From positions 1 to 64,000 of IMG/VR virus record IMGVR_UViG_3300038299_000353: DNA of 64,000 nt; one strand, 5' to 3'. Each line of letters opens with the position of its first letter. Position 1 is the first letter of the stretch. The notes beneath the pieces were generated by a model that was given only the letters and a program-made list of their open reading frames with translations, had not been told where the DNA came from and made no database searches. Both the position numbers and the translations under genes were made by a program. The stretch comes from a virus. Shown here piece after piece: positions 56,470 through 64,000 of the stretch.

Positions 56470-57624
56470 GTTTTTTTTGATGATTCTAAAAAATTGTACT
56501 TCTTCCATGAAATCTTCATCCATCTCTTTAAATTTAACACAATTATCTTCTAGAGATTCAATGCTTTCATCGGCAATCATAGATTGTTTAGATGTAAAGA
56601 CCTTGCCGTTACTTAAAATGAACTTATTCGAAATGTAAAAGCAATCAGAATTAAGACCATCGATGCTAACTGAATCAATCTTCTTTAGGTGGACCTGGCC
56701 TATGTCTAAAAACATGAATCTTATTTTGTCTATATTTTCTACATCATCCGACCATAACTTACAATCTATACCAATATTCAAAAGACTTTTGACGTAATCT
56801 TTATTAGCATCAAGCGATACTTTGAAGTTGATATTTGAGACATTGTCTCTACAAATTTTGTACAACCTTATTTCGCTTTCTTTAGAAGTGATGATAGAAC
56901 ATTTGACCTTTTTCAATAAACTAAATAAAACATTATCATTGCATTCATAGTCGCATCTAATTGTTGGCTCAACGTTATTAAGGATATTTGCGTCTACGTC
57001 TAAATTCGGGACAATTTCTATTATTTGTTGCGGATAAAATTTACCAGTAAAGATAGTTTCTTCGTCGCTACTCTTTTTAATTCTAAGAGCTTCGTAGACT
57101 TTATTTACAATGTCCTCTACCTTTATCATGTTAATCGTCTTATCAGGCTCATTAGAAGCGAAGGAGGGGTTGTTCCCATTTCTATGCGAAGAGATCAAAT
57201 GCGTATTTTCAGATTTAAAATAAGGTCCATGATTCTCTGGAGTAGTTGGGCCATATACGGAGACTACGGGAGTTTCGTGAAGTCCAGACAAATGTACAGC
57301 AAAGGAATCATTACCCAAATGAAGGCTGCTGTTTCTTAGTATGTAATTGGTTTGATGCAAGCTAGTTTTGCCAATAAGGGATTTCACGAAAGGGATATTT
57401 AACCCCTCTGTTCCTATGTGCAATATTTCATATCCAGCATCATGCAGATCCTTTTTAATGTATTTTAATACATCAATCCAGTAATCATAATTCTTACTAC
57501 TCATCCCAGATGAGGTCTGTATAGTAATATACTTTTTAGGTGTTGGATAGAAGAATTCTAGCGGCTTGCATTTTCTGATTTTAAAGCCAGAATTTAAAGA
57601 GTAGGTTTTTAACAATGAGGGCAT
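56458..57624 (-). CDS. Glycosyltransferase family 9 (heptosyltransferase-like), C-terminal domain plus extension, 388 aa
   Basis: Residues 30-150 hold YITIQTSSGMSSKNYDYWID, YEILHIGTEG and NSSLHLGNDSFAVHLSGLHE, then TPVVSVYGPTTPENHGPYF. This is the nucleotide-sugar-binding C-terminal domain of GT9 ADP-heptose heptosyltransferases. The usual N-terminal domain is missing here and is instead at the end of the upstream gene, overlapping at TAATG. The last 190 residues are not recognised. The two halves must associate if active. Confidence 0.75.
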   Translation of the reverse strand: MPSLLKTYSLNSGFKIRKCKPLEFFYPTPKKYITIQTSSGMSSKNYDYWIDVLKYIKKDLHDAGYEILHIGTEGLNIPFVKSLIGKTSLHQTNYILRNSSLHLGNDSFAVHLSGLHETPVVSVYGPTTPENHGPYFKSENTHLISSHRNGNNPSFASNEPDKTINMIKVEDIVNKVYEALRIKKSSDEETIFTGKFYPQQIIEIVPNLDVDANILNNVEPTIRCDYECNDNVLFSLLKKVKCSIITSKESEIRLYKICRDNVSNINFKVSLDANKDYVKSLLNIGIDCKLWSDDVENIDKIRFMFLDIGQVHLKKIDSVSIDGLNSDCFYISNKFILSNGKVFTSKQSMIADESIESLEDNCVKFKEMDEDFMEEVQFFRIIKKNLTK

Positions 57625-59543
57625 TATAGTTCTGGGTTGTTGTTTGAAAGGTAATTTAAGTGCTTTTGAGTTGATACTGTTGGCATGATGAATACGTCAG
57701 CTATATTCTTTTCGCTACCTGCTCCAATTACAAAAAGCTCTTGCTCTAATTGTGGATAAAATGGTATCATTTTATCTACAAAGTCGCAGCCAACAAACAC
57801 TTCAAAGTATTTTGGGTCAGTGCAAACAATAATGTTATGCTCTGGATATTGCTTTCTAACTCCCTCTAGAAGACTGAGAGAGATAATAGTATCGCCCAAG
57901 CTCTCCTTGATTACGAACAACACGTTCTTTTTGCCATTTTTAGGCAAGAGATCTTCTATGTCGCGACCCTTGGAAGCTTCTTGTTTTTCAATATTTTGTT
58001 GAGAAATATTACGAAATAGGGAAGCGATGCTACTATGGTCCTCTCCCTGCTCAATTCTTTGCATCCAGTGCCTCATTCCAGCCTCATCTGGATACTCTGC
58101 TCCAAGATATCCCAAGTAGAGACTGCGTATGAAATCCTCTCCAGTTAAATTAAGATTCACTTCAAAGTTTGGATTTGACCCGTCTTCGTCATCAAAAGAA
58201 AAGTCAGTATAATCTACTTCAGGCAAAGAGTCGAAGATTTCCATCCATTTGGCGGCAATAACTTTGCTATCATATCTTTCCTTAGCCCATTTGATGGATT
58301 TGACTTTTATTTCATTCTTATCTTTTTCTGACATTGTTTCGATCTTTTTAATAAATTTAACAATGTCATTGATATTTGGCTCTGCTTTCACGAATCCAGT
58401 TTGACACTCTCCACTTTCAATATGTCTTATTTCGAAAACTGAATCACAGGCAGTATACTCTGACCCACAAGAATAAGAAACAGTAGCAAGCGGAAGCCCA
58501 CACATCATAGACTCTGCGTTACAAAATTCAAACCCACCACTAGTAAAAACTGAAATACACGCATCTGCGACTCCATAAATCTTACACATGTCCTCATCTG
58601 TGACTCCATTCCCAACAGAAGAAGAGTCTACACATTTCTTATTCCCGCAACATCCGCAGTCTTTCTGCTCTCCAACGTACCTACTAATTTTAAACTCCTT
58701 ACATTTATTGCAAACATAAGTGGTTAGAATATCTTCTGGATCAATTTCCAGAGACTCGATGATACGAGTTAGCGGCCAGCCTTCTGTCCAGCTACAATGG
58801 AACAGTAGCTTAGATTTGCTTTTTGGGTTCTGCAACTTATGACTTTTAAAAGCCTTTAGGATAGAGTCGTACTTTTTTCTAAGTTGATTACGTCCAAGGT
58901 AAAAGAATAAAGTACAGTCTTTTTCGATCCCAAATTTCTTTCTTAACTCTGACTTTTGTAACTTAGAAATTGGCTTGTAGCACTCTCCATCTACAGCTCC
59001 ATTAACAGTACCTAGATTATATCTAGAGGAAAAATCCTCTTTATCAAAAACCTTTTTAATTTCTTTTTCACCAAAGCTTGCCCAAGAATAAAAGTTAGAG
59101 TTCTTTGCTTGCTGTATAGCTTCGGGCAAGATTGGAACTGAATCTATAGTAACGTGACTAATTAGATTAAGATGTTTTGCCCACTTAGTATCGCAAAACT
59201 TATCTGGGGGAAAAGCCCAAATATCATCAGAACACCATAAAATATCAGGCTTTTCATCCTTAACTATCTGCTCGACTCTATATCCTCCATATGTAGCCAT
59301 GCGAGAAAGATGTGGGTCAGACTGTATTTTTTGAATATCTGCTGGATTACTGGGAATAGAACCAAGAGTTTTCCAGGGATACTTATCTAAGTTATGATCA
59401 TTCTCGCTAACTCCAGAGCAGTAATGTACTATCTCGTACTTGTCTAAAGGATAAATCTCCTTTAGAATAGCTTTCAAGTTTCGAGATAAACCAGTTTTAA
59501 TAAAAAGAGCGTTGGTGAGGAATATGATTTTCTTTTTCTTCAT
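57624..59543 (-). CDS. GT4 glycosyltransferase - DUF4214 - GT9 N-terminal domain fusion, about 639 aa
   Basis: Starts at ATG 59543, 6 nt after a TATAAT box; a TTG at 59549 lies too close to that box. Residues 1-440 are a GT4-type enzyme (LFFYLGRNQLRKKYDSILKA; EFCNAESMMCGLPLATVSYS with the E-x7-E-like pattern), interrupted near 278-304 by six cysteines (CNKC...CGCC...C), an inserted zinc ribbon. Residues 466-518 (LTGEDFIRSLYLGYLGAEYP and DEAGMRHWMQRIEQGEDHSS) match DUF4214. Residues 538-639 (NVLFVIKESLGDTIISLSLL) are the N-terminal Rossmann domain of a GT9 heptosyltransferase, continued in the next gene. Confidence 0.75.
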   Translation of the reverse strand: MKKKKIIFLTNALFIKTGLSRNLKAILKEIYPLDKYEIVHYCSGVSENDHNLDKYPWKTLGSIPSNPADIQKIQSDPHLSRMATYGGYRVEQIVKDEKPDILWCSDDIWAFPPDKFCDTKWAKHLNLISHVTIDSVPILPEAIQQAKNSNFYSWASFGEKEIKKVFDKEDFSSRYNLGTVNGAVDGECYKPISKLQKSELRKKFGIEKDCTLFFYLGRNQLRKKYDSILKAFKSHKLQNPKSKSKLLFHCSWTEGWPLTRIIESLEIDPEDILTTYVCNKCKEFKISRYVGEQKDCGCCGNKKCVDSSSVGNGVTDEDMCKIYGVADACISVFTSGGFEFCNAESMMCGLPLATVSYSCGSEYTACDSVFEIRHIESGECQTGFVKAEPNINDIVKFIKKIETMSEKDKNEIKVKSIKWAKERYDSKVIAAKWMEIFDSLPEVDYTDFSFDDEDGSNPNFEVNLNLTGEDFIRSLYLGYLGAEYPDEAGMRHWMQRIEQGEDHSSIASLFRNISQQNIEKQEASKGRDIEDLLPKNGKKNVLFVIKESLGDTIISLSLLEGVRKQYPEHNIIVCTDPKYFEVFVGCDFVDKMIPFYPQLEQELFVIGAGSEKNIADVFIMPTVSTQKHLNYLSNNNPEL

Positions 59544-59549
59544 TTTCAA

Positions 59550-59577
59550 ATTATAGATTTAAACTTTAATTTAACAA
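59550..59577 (-). promoter_or_regulatory. Leaderless-type promoter for the glycosyltransferase operon
   Basis: Minus strand TTGTTA (59577-59572), 16 bp, TATAAT (59555-59550), 6 nt to ATG 59543. Overlaps the ssb terminator region, so the sugar operon is transcribed by itself. Confidence 0.65.
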
Positions 59578-59610
59578 TAAAAAAGCCAGCCATCTTTCGA
59601 TAGCTGGCTA
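59578..59610 (-). terminator. Terminator of ssb
   Basis: On the minus strand AGCCAGC, loop, GCTGGCT and a run of six T (AAAAAA on +). It separates ssb from the glycosyltransferase genes. Confidence 0.8.
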
Positions 59611-59638
59611 GTTTTTATATTAACCCACCTTGACCTTA

Positions 59639-60283
59639 TTAAAACGGCAGATCGTCGTCGGAACTAAGCGGATCGCTTGATTCAGCGAATTGATCTGGAG
59701 CTTCCTTCTCTTCCTCTTGAAAAGCTGGTTTGCTATTCCCTTCGAACTGCTCAAAGAATGAAGAGGCTACGTCCCATAGGAAAGTCTCTGGTTCGGACCA
59801 ATCCCACTCTTCCTTGCCACGAACAACCTTTTTGTTCGGAGCGGGAAGGCCATTTGGATTATCTTTCGTATATGCAAACTTCACAAAACCTCCATTTTGT
59901 TTGATTAGCATTACAGGACTCTTATCTTGCTTATCTGGAAAGCATACTAATTCTATTTCCTGAGAGACTTCAATATTTGGAATTCGTTTTACGAAAGCAT
60001 CTCGGAGTTTGGAATTCCAAGGAAGCTTGACGATATACGATTCTTTCCCATCTTCAAGATTAATAGAGATTTGATCACCATAGTCTCCGCTTTCGACAGA
60101 ACCTCCAGAGATCTTACCAGTAACGCTACCGTACTGAAGCTCATATACATCAGAGCCTTCGTTAGGTCCATTTTTAAGGGTGCGAGATACTGCTCCTTCT
60201 GTGCCTTCTGGGACACGTTGTGAAATCTTCCCACCGACTACTGTCAAGTAGGTAGATGATTTAGTTTGTTTGTTTAGTGCCAT
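59639..60283 (-). CDS. ssb: Single-stranded DNA-binding protein, 214 aa
   Basis: The C-terminus is acidic and ends in DPLSSDDDLPF, the D-D-D-(I/L)-P-F tip by which bacterial SSBs recruit partner enzymes. The middle (about 20-140) is beta-rich (YGSVTGKISGGSVESGDYGD; EIELVCFPDKQDKSPVMLIK), consistent with an OB fold, though of an unusual sequence. A flexible linker (EEEKEAPDQFAESS) precedes the tip. Preceded by a leader of about 55 nt with a promoter near 60345-60372. Confidence 0.8.
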   Translation of the reverse strand: MALNKQTKSSTYLTVVGGKISQRVPEGTEGAVSRTLKNGPNEGSDVYELQYGSVTGKISGGSVESGDYGDQISINLEDGKESYIVKLPWNSKLRDAFVKRIPNIEVSQEIELVCFPDKQDKSPVMLIKQNGGFVKFAYTKDNPNGLPAPNKKVVRGKEEWDWSEPETFLWDVASSFFEQFEGNSKPAFQEEEKEAPDQFAESSDPLSSDDDLPF

Positions 60284-60344
60284 AATTTTGTATTATTTTT
60301 TTGTATTATTATTTGTTATTTATTGTTTGTTGTTTAGATGCCCT

Positions 60345-60372
60345 ATGTTAGGACAAAGTTATATAATGTCAA
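60345..60372 (-). promoter_or_regulatory. Promoter of ssb
   Basis: Minus strand TTGACA (60372-60367), 16 bp, TAACAT (60350-60345). Overlaps the 3' end of the adenylyltransferase gene. Leader of about 55 nt. Confidence 0.6.
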
Positions 60373-60773
60373 GTATTTTTTTGTCTTATATTTGTGCTAG
60401 AAAATCCTGGAATTCGTTTTATGATTCTTACTTCTCCTCCCCAGTATTTACACTCTTTGTGACCAACTACTTTTTCTAGCGGATAGTCATCGCCAACAAA
60501 TATTATTTTGGGTTTAATTTTATTAATCAGGTCTATGGGGCTGTCTTCTATGAACGAATGAATTTCATTTACTCCAAAATTTCTAATCTTCTTTTTTCTT
60601 TCATCAATGCAAGAGAGCAAAAGTCTTTTGTTTTTTATAATATATCTATCTGAGTTAAGAGCAACATGGAGAATATCGCATTGCTCCATAGCTGTCTTTA
60701 AAATATATTGATGACCTTCATGGAATCCATCAAAGCATCCAGCTATAAAACCTGCGATGGGGTTATGAGTCAT
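60369..60773 (-). CDS. Heptose-1-phosphate adenylyltransferase-like protein (HldE C-terminal domain)
   Basis: Starting at ATG 60773 (MTHNPIAGFIAGCFDGFHEG), it carries the nucleotidyltransferase HxGH motif (HEGH) and LDLIN-KPKIIFVGDDYPLE, then VVGHKECKYWGGEVRIIK and SSTNI at the end. These correspond to the end of HldE, which makes ADP-heptose from heptose-1-phosphate and ATP. A TTG at 60800 is a longer alternative. The kinase gene just upstream overlaps it by 11 nt, so the HldE pair is split in two genes. Confidence 0.75.
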   Translation of the reverse strand: MTHNPIAGFIAGCFDGFHEGHQYILKTAMEQCDILHVALNSDRYIIKNKRLLLSCIDERKKKIRNFGVNEIHSFIEDSPIDLINKIKPKIIFVGDDYPLEKVVGHKECKYWGGEVRIIKRIPGFSSTNIRQKNT

Positions 60774-61563
60774 TAAGCTCTGTTTCTGAAACAGAAACAA
60801 CTCCTCTCTTTGATACAGCTATTGATGCGACTTGATTTGCGAATGAAAGGCTTTTATTAATATTGGCACAGCGCAAGTATTCTGCTACAAAGCCAGCTAA
60901 ATAGCTGTCACCAGCTCCAGACACGCAGTTAGCTTCGACTTCTTTTGTTTTAATGGTAGAGTCAGTATTGAAGTGATAAACCCCCTTCTCGCCCAACGTG
61001 ACGAATAAGTTAGTTTTCTTGAGCAGGGTACTAACTTGTTTCCCAAGGTCATAAGGAAGAAAATTTTCATCAAATTCTTTTTTATTAATTTTTATAAAAT
61101 CTACATACTTGATCCAGTTTCCAGCTTTCTTTTTTGTATCTATAATAATTTTGCATGAGAATTTTTTACGAATATCATGTATAAGGCTTTCAGTAATAAA
61201 TCCCTTGCAGTAGTCTGAAATTACAACCATATCTATAGGTTCACTGCATTTGCTCGAAGATATTGATTGAATCAAGCTCTCAAGACTAAGGGGCTTGCAG
61301 GGGCTTTCTTTGTCTAATCTTGCAATATGTTGCCCAGAACTTTTATGCACGTATCTGGTTTTAATGATTTCGTTGTCTTGATGGACGAATAAAATTTTAT
61401 CACACCCCAATGACTTTAAGTTGCTTACTACGTTAGCTGCTCCTCCATCATTCTTTTCTCTGAAAATTTCTTTTATTACTGGGCAGCAAGCTTCTGGAGA
61501 AAGCCTGTCGGAAGAACAGTAAATAAATTCGTCCTTTATAAATTCTCCAATAACTAAAATCAT
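60763..61563 (-). CDS. Heptose-7-phosphate kinase-like protein (HldE N-terminal domain)
   Basis: 266 residues of the PfkB family: GGAANVVSNLKSLG at 40-53 and the catalytic VSGAGDSYLAGF (GAGDS 216-220, base Asp219). The opening ILVIGEFIKDEFIYCSSDRL and SPEACCPVIKEIF parallel HldE (DRISPEAPVPV), and the end VSVSETELNDS parallels TVSPIELENA. It is about 50 residues shorter than the bacterial domain. Would phosphorylate D-glycero-manno-heptose 7-phosphate. Start overlaps the nuclease stop by 4 nt. Confidence 0.8.
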   Translation of the reverse strand: MILVIGEFIKDEFIYCSSDRLSPEACCPVIKEIFREKNDGGAANVVSNLKSLGCDKILFVHQDNEIIKTRYVHKSSGQHIARLDKESPCKPLSLESLIQSISSSKCSEPIDMVVISDYCKGFITESLIHDIRKKFSCKIIIDTKKKAGNWIKYVDFIKINKKEFDENFLPYDLGKQVSTLLKKTNLFVTLGEKGVYHFNTDSTIKTKEVEANCVSGAGDSYLAGFVAEYLRCANINKSLSFANQVASIAVSKRGVVSVSETELNDS

Positions 61564-62615
61564 TTAGAGCCTTTCCATTCCAAGAATTCAACAGAGTTTG
61601 TGAATTTTGGACATCCTTGCCATGACTTCTTTTCTACAAGGCTTTGATCCTTATCTTTAAAATCTTCCTCGTCCCTTGTACTTTTTATAATATTGCCATC
61701 TTCATCTTTAAGAGTCCAGTAATCGTATGGCCATTTTTCAGAACATACGTAATATGGCTTGCCTCTCTTTTCTACATTCTTATGAGTGTCTGAATAGGAG
61801 TGTCCAGGATATTTTCCATAACCGCATACGATAGAACCAGAGAATGTACCATCCTTTGGATAGCCTTTGTCTGCTGCCATATTGTCATACATGTTTAGCT
61901 CGTCAAAGTTTCTTAGGTATACGTAAAGATCAGAGAGCCAAGATTCAAACCCCTCTAAAACTTCATCGGTGACTTCTACTCTTTGGTCTGGCTTATCTGG
62001 AAATCTAAGAAAAACAAACTCAACAAAGGCAGTCATATCTTTAGCTTTCTTAGCCCAGAGAATATAGGACAGAGCCTGAACACTGAACTCCAACTCTACA
62101 TCTTGTTTTTTCTGAGCAGAAGATTTATAATCAACAATTCTATATTTTTTGCCACGGCTAGAAGGCTTATCAATCTTGCCTCTCAACTCATAAGGCTGAT
62201 CTTCAGTACCCTTTAAGTAAAACATGGTTTCTAGATTTTCATAGTCAACCTTATAGCCTTTGCAGTAAAAGTCATAATTCAAACCTACGAAAATCATTTC
62301 GCAAATCATCTCAAAATTATTCTGACCCTTATCATCTAGCTCCTCCATGTTGAAGCCAGACATCATAGAATTGATTAAATCAATAAGCTTCTTATCTTTT
62401 AGGATAGACCCTTCTTCTAGAATTTGGTCAACTCTGTCCTTATGCTTTTCTTCGATAAGCATTTCGAAAATGTCATGACATATCGTGCCTCTTAAAGCTC
62501 CATAATTTTCTTTATCTGGAGTCTTGTTCAAATACTTTGCATAATAAACTAAACTGCACTTCTGATATGTTTCAATCTTGGAGGCGCTTAATACATGTTT
62601 TGTTGGCTTATCCAT
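61560..62615 (-). CDS. RecB/Cas4-type PD-(D/E)XK nuclease, 351 aa
   Basis: LSASKIETYQKCSLVYYAKY is the typical first helix of RecB-family nucleases. ALRGTICHDIF supplies the His motif (about 48), and LRGKIDKPSSRGKKYRIVDY with KSS gives the D...D-x-K catalytic core (Asp149, Asp162, Lys164). ALSYILWAKK is the QxxxY-like helix. Cysteines in the first helix and near residues 265 and 340 might hold an iron-sulfur cluster as in Cas4 and AddB, but not all positions are clear. Likely a 5' or 3' exonuclease in recombination or replication. Confidence 0.8.
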   Translation of the reverse strand: MDKPTKHVLSASKIETYQKCSLVYYAKYLNKTPDKENYGALRGTICHDIFEMLIEEKHKDRVDQILEEGSILKDKKLIDLINSMMSGFNMEELDDKGQNNFEMICEMIFVGLNYDFYCKGYKVDYENLETMFYLKGTEDQPYELRGKIDKPSSRGKKYRIVDYKSSAQKKQDVELEFSVQALSYILWAKKAKDMTAFVEFVFLRFPDKPDQRVEVTDEVLEGFESWLSDLYVYLRNFDELNMYDNMAADKGYPKDGTFSGSIVCGYGKYPGHSYSDTHKNVEKRGKPYYVCSEKWPYDYWTLKDEDGNIIKSTRDEEDFKDKDQSLVEKKSWQGCPKFTNSVEFLEWKGSK

Positions 62616-63615
62616 TAGATAAAACCCTTCCTACGTTTATCTCTTTTTGACTCATCCTTTGTTTAGTATCTGATTTTGCTCTAATATATTTTTCTCTGAA
62701 TAAAGTTATTATATCATCTGGATCTGATTTGAAAAAGTTTTTTATATTACTTTTATCATCTGAAAGATCATTGCATGAAGGAGTTTTTATCTCTAAGTTG
62801 TGAGGTTCGAAATACTCAAACAGTTTTGTATAATTTTTTACTGCTGCATTTTGACCATTAAACTTACTATCCTTATTATAGCAGATAGTTATTAGGCTAG
62901 GATTGACTCCCAATATAAAAGACATCATAGGCTTGCTAATATTTAGACCCATAGTTGGAAGTACGTTAGTGATGCCCTCGTCATAGCAAGCAACACTATC
63001 GCTTGGTCCTTCTACAAGAATCAAATGAGAGTTCTTTAAAATAGATTTTAAAATGGGAAACTCATCATTCTTTTTATTGTAAAGTCCAAATAAGAAATTT
63101 GTAGACTTCCCTTCGTGCTTATACTTTACACCGTGCTTTTCAGTAAGATCTCTTCCTGTAAAACCTACAATTCTTTGATGCCTGTCGAAGACTGGCCATA
63201 CGTATCTCTGGTAAAGCTTTCCGCTATGAGAAGCACCGCCTTGAAAGAAGTCTAGCGTTTCTTTAGACACTCCCCTATTCATCCAGTAAGAGTGTTCTGG
63301 CAAGAGATGTAGTAAGGAGTCTTTTGACCAAAACTTTACTTCATTCTCGTCATTGATGATATCCAGATCTAAAGAAGCGATTTTATTTATAACCGCCTTG
63401 TCTGGCTTTTTGCCAGTCATCTTTTCAATCAAAATCTCAATAGGAAAATTCTCGTTTATTGACCAATCTGTAGTCCAGCCATTCTTCAGATTTATAGAGG
63501 CTCCAGAAGGGTTGTCGCTATTTCTATAAGTTGGGCAGAATTGAGCAAAGCCAGAGTCATTAACGCTGATGACTTTTACCCCTATTTCGTCTAAAATGTC
63601 TTTTACTGAGTTCAA
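62608..63615 (-). CDS. DNA primase (DnaG-type TOPRIM), 335 aa
   Basis: Starts at TTG 63615, with GAGAGG about 8 nt upstream and overlap TTGA with the previous stop. Middle WMNRGVSKETLDFFQGGASH and YVWPVFDRHQRIVGFTGRDL match DnaG-type primases. The TOPRIM motif is VEGPSDSVACYDEG (201 onward) and LITICYNKDSKFNGQNAAVK supplies a D-x-D-like site in which the usual first Asp appears as Asn. The N-terminal zinc-binding motif is degenerate (a single Cys at 27). It makes RNA primers with the neighbouring helicase. Confidence 0.75.
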   Translation of the reverse strand: MNSVKDILDEIGVKVISVNDSGFAQFCPTYRNSDNPSGASINLKNGWTTDWSINENFPIEILIEKMTGKKPDKAVINKIASLDLDIINDENEVKFWSKDSLLHLLPEHSYWMNRGVSKETLDFFQGGASHSGKLYQRYVWPVFDRHQRIVGFTGRDLTEKHGVKYKHEGKSTNFLFGLYNKKNDEFPILKSILKNSHLILVEGPSDSVACYDEGITNVLPTMGLNISKPMMSFILGVNPSLITICYNKDSKFNGQNAAVKNYTKLFEYFEPHNLEIKTPSCNDLSDDKSNIKNFFKSDPDDIITLFREKYIRAKSDTKQRMSQKEINVGRVLSNG

Positions 63616-64000
63616 AGTATTGCCTCTCTAGTTGAATTGTTGTTTCCTGAATTGCCATTAGCAAGCAGTTCGAGATACTCTTGAACAGCTCTGCCATCTC
63701 CTCCATCTTCGAATCTAAAGTTGTGGAAATTTAGATTTATCCAATTGGAGCAATATTTATTATTGATCTTAACTGGATTCTCGAACTTCCATCCATCTTT
63801 ACCTAGCTTTCTGAATTTAACTGGTATTAAAGCATGAGTTCCAAATCGATCTACTGGTTGCTCAGCTTTTTCATCCATAGTCTTTTTCTTGATTAGACCG
63901 ACGAAGGTTGATAGTTGTTGAATGTAGTCACTTTCTGCTAAAGATGAGTCGTCATCTTCTCCATGTCGGTTTCGTTGAGCGCCGAAAAGAAATGTTGCAT
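63612..64000 (-). CDS. Probable replicative helicase (DnaB-like), C-terminal part
   Basis: The frame is open to the right edge of the window, so the gene starts outside it; an internal ATG at 63878 is not taken as the start. The first visible residues, TFLFGAQRNRHGEDD and SSLAESDYIQQLSTFVGLI, resemble the Q-x-NR (motif 4) region of DnaB-type helicases, where the chain continues with the ADVV strand. The tail (NNKYCSNWINLNFHNFRFED) is not conserved. Its place next to the primase supports the call. The ATPase motifs lie outside the window. Confidence 0.55.
   Translation of the reverse strand, partial: ATFLFGAQRNRHGEDDDSSLAESDYIQQLSTFVGLIKKKTMDEKAEQPVDRFGTHALIPVKFRKLGKDGWKFENPVKINNKYCSNWINLNFHNFRFEDGGDGRAVQEYLELLANGNSGNNNSTREAIL

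Noticed and set aside
60774-60800. TTG start of the adenylyltransferase at 60800
   Set aside because: The Shine-Dalgarno-like GGAG abuts the TTG with no spacing, and it would lengthen the overlap with the kinase gene; ATG 60773 is simpler. Not excluded.
63612-63878. Independent 88-residue gene starting at 63878
   Set aside because: The frame stays open to the window edge, and the upstream residues look like a helicase motif, so this is the end of a larger gene.

Overview
The window is a stretch of a large, AT-rich, tailed double-stranded DNA phage genome. The hallmark genes are a large terminase, a portal, a protease-scaffold fusion, an HK97-type capsid protein, a tail tube and an 1884-residue tape measure. 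No tail sheath was recognised, which suggests a long non-contractile tail. The host is a bacterium with sigma70-type promoters (TTGACA, 16 bp, CATACT/CATTAT). Shine-Dalgarno signals occur in parts of the late and replication regions. Heptose genes in the right arm suggest, without proving, a Gram-negative host with lipopolysaccharide.

Region 1 (1-12.4 kb, + strand) is a quickly evolving early or accessory arm of about 30 small genes. Many have their own promoter, often placed so that the transcript would begin at the ATG (leaderless). Others have CA-rich leaders or leaders that open with a hairpin. Gene ends carry strong hairpins, several followed by a non-coding array of CAAATA/GAAATA words spaced about 10 bp apart, and in some places by an ORF of only 14-26 codons encoding a hydrophobic peptide. 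Several gene pairs are paralogous (6523/11106, 7274/9308, 11539/12267). At 4007-4073 lies the most unusual element: a 67-nt RNA that looks like the tRNA-like domain of tmRNA, with a G3-U70 alanine signal, whose mRNA-like part is replaced by a short hairpin.

Region 2 (12.5-14.2 kb, - strand) encodes a dNMP kinase, a small acidic protein, a PD-(D/E)XK-like protein, a mini-thioredoxin and two tRNAs (CAU and UCU), read from a promoter near 14.4 kb.

Region 3 (14.5-55.0 kb, + strand) is the late region: virion proteins, a LAGLIDADG-like protein, a coiled-coil membrane protein, a zinc ribbon, a sigma-factor-like protein, an ERCC4 nuclease, terminase, portal, head genes, neck, tail tube, tape measure, distal tail proteins, a 1750-residue Thr-Gly-rich fibre and a cysteine-rich virion protein. 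A motif TGTAATA/TGTAAATA/TGTATATA lies 5-18 nt before the ATG of at least eleven late genes and is proposed as the late promoter, read with the help of the sigma-like protein.

Region 4 (55.0-64.0 kb, - strand) holds replication and sugar genes: the end of a probable DnaB-type helicase, a TOPRIM primase, a RecB-like nuclease, a two-gene version of HldE (heptose kinase and adenylyltransferase), an SSB with a DDDLPF tail, a GT4-DUF4214 protein carrying half of a GT9 heptosyltransferase, and a second gene with the other half. A bidirectional terminator separates regions 3 and 4.
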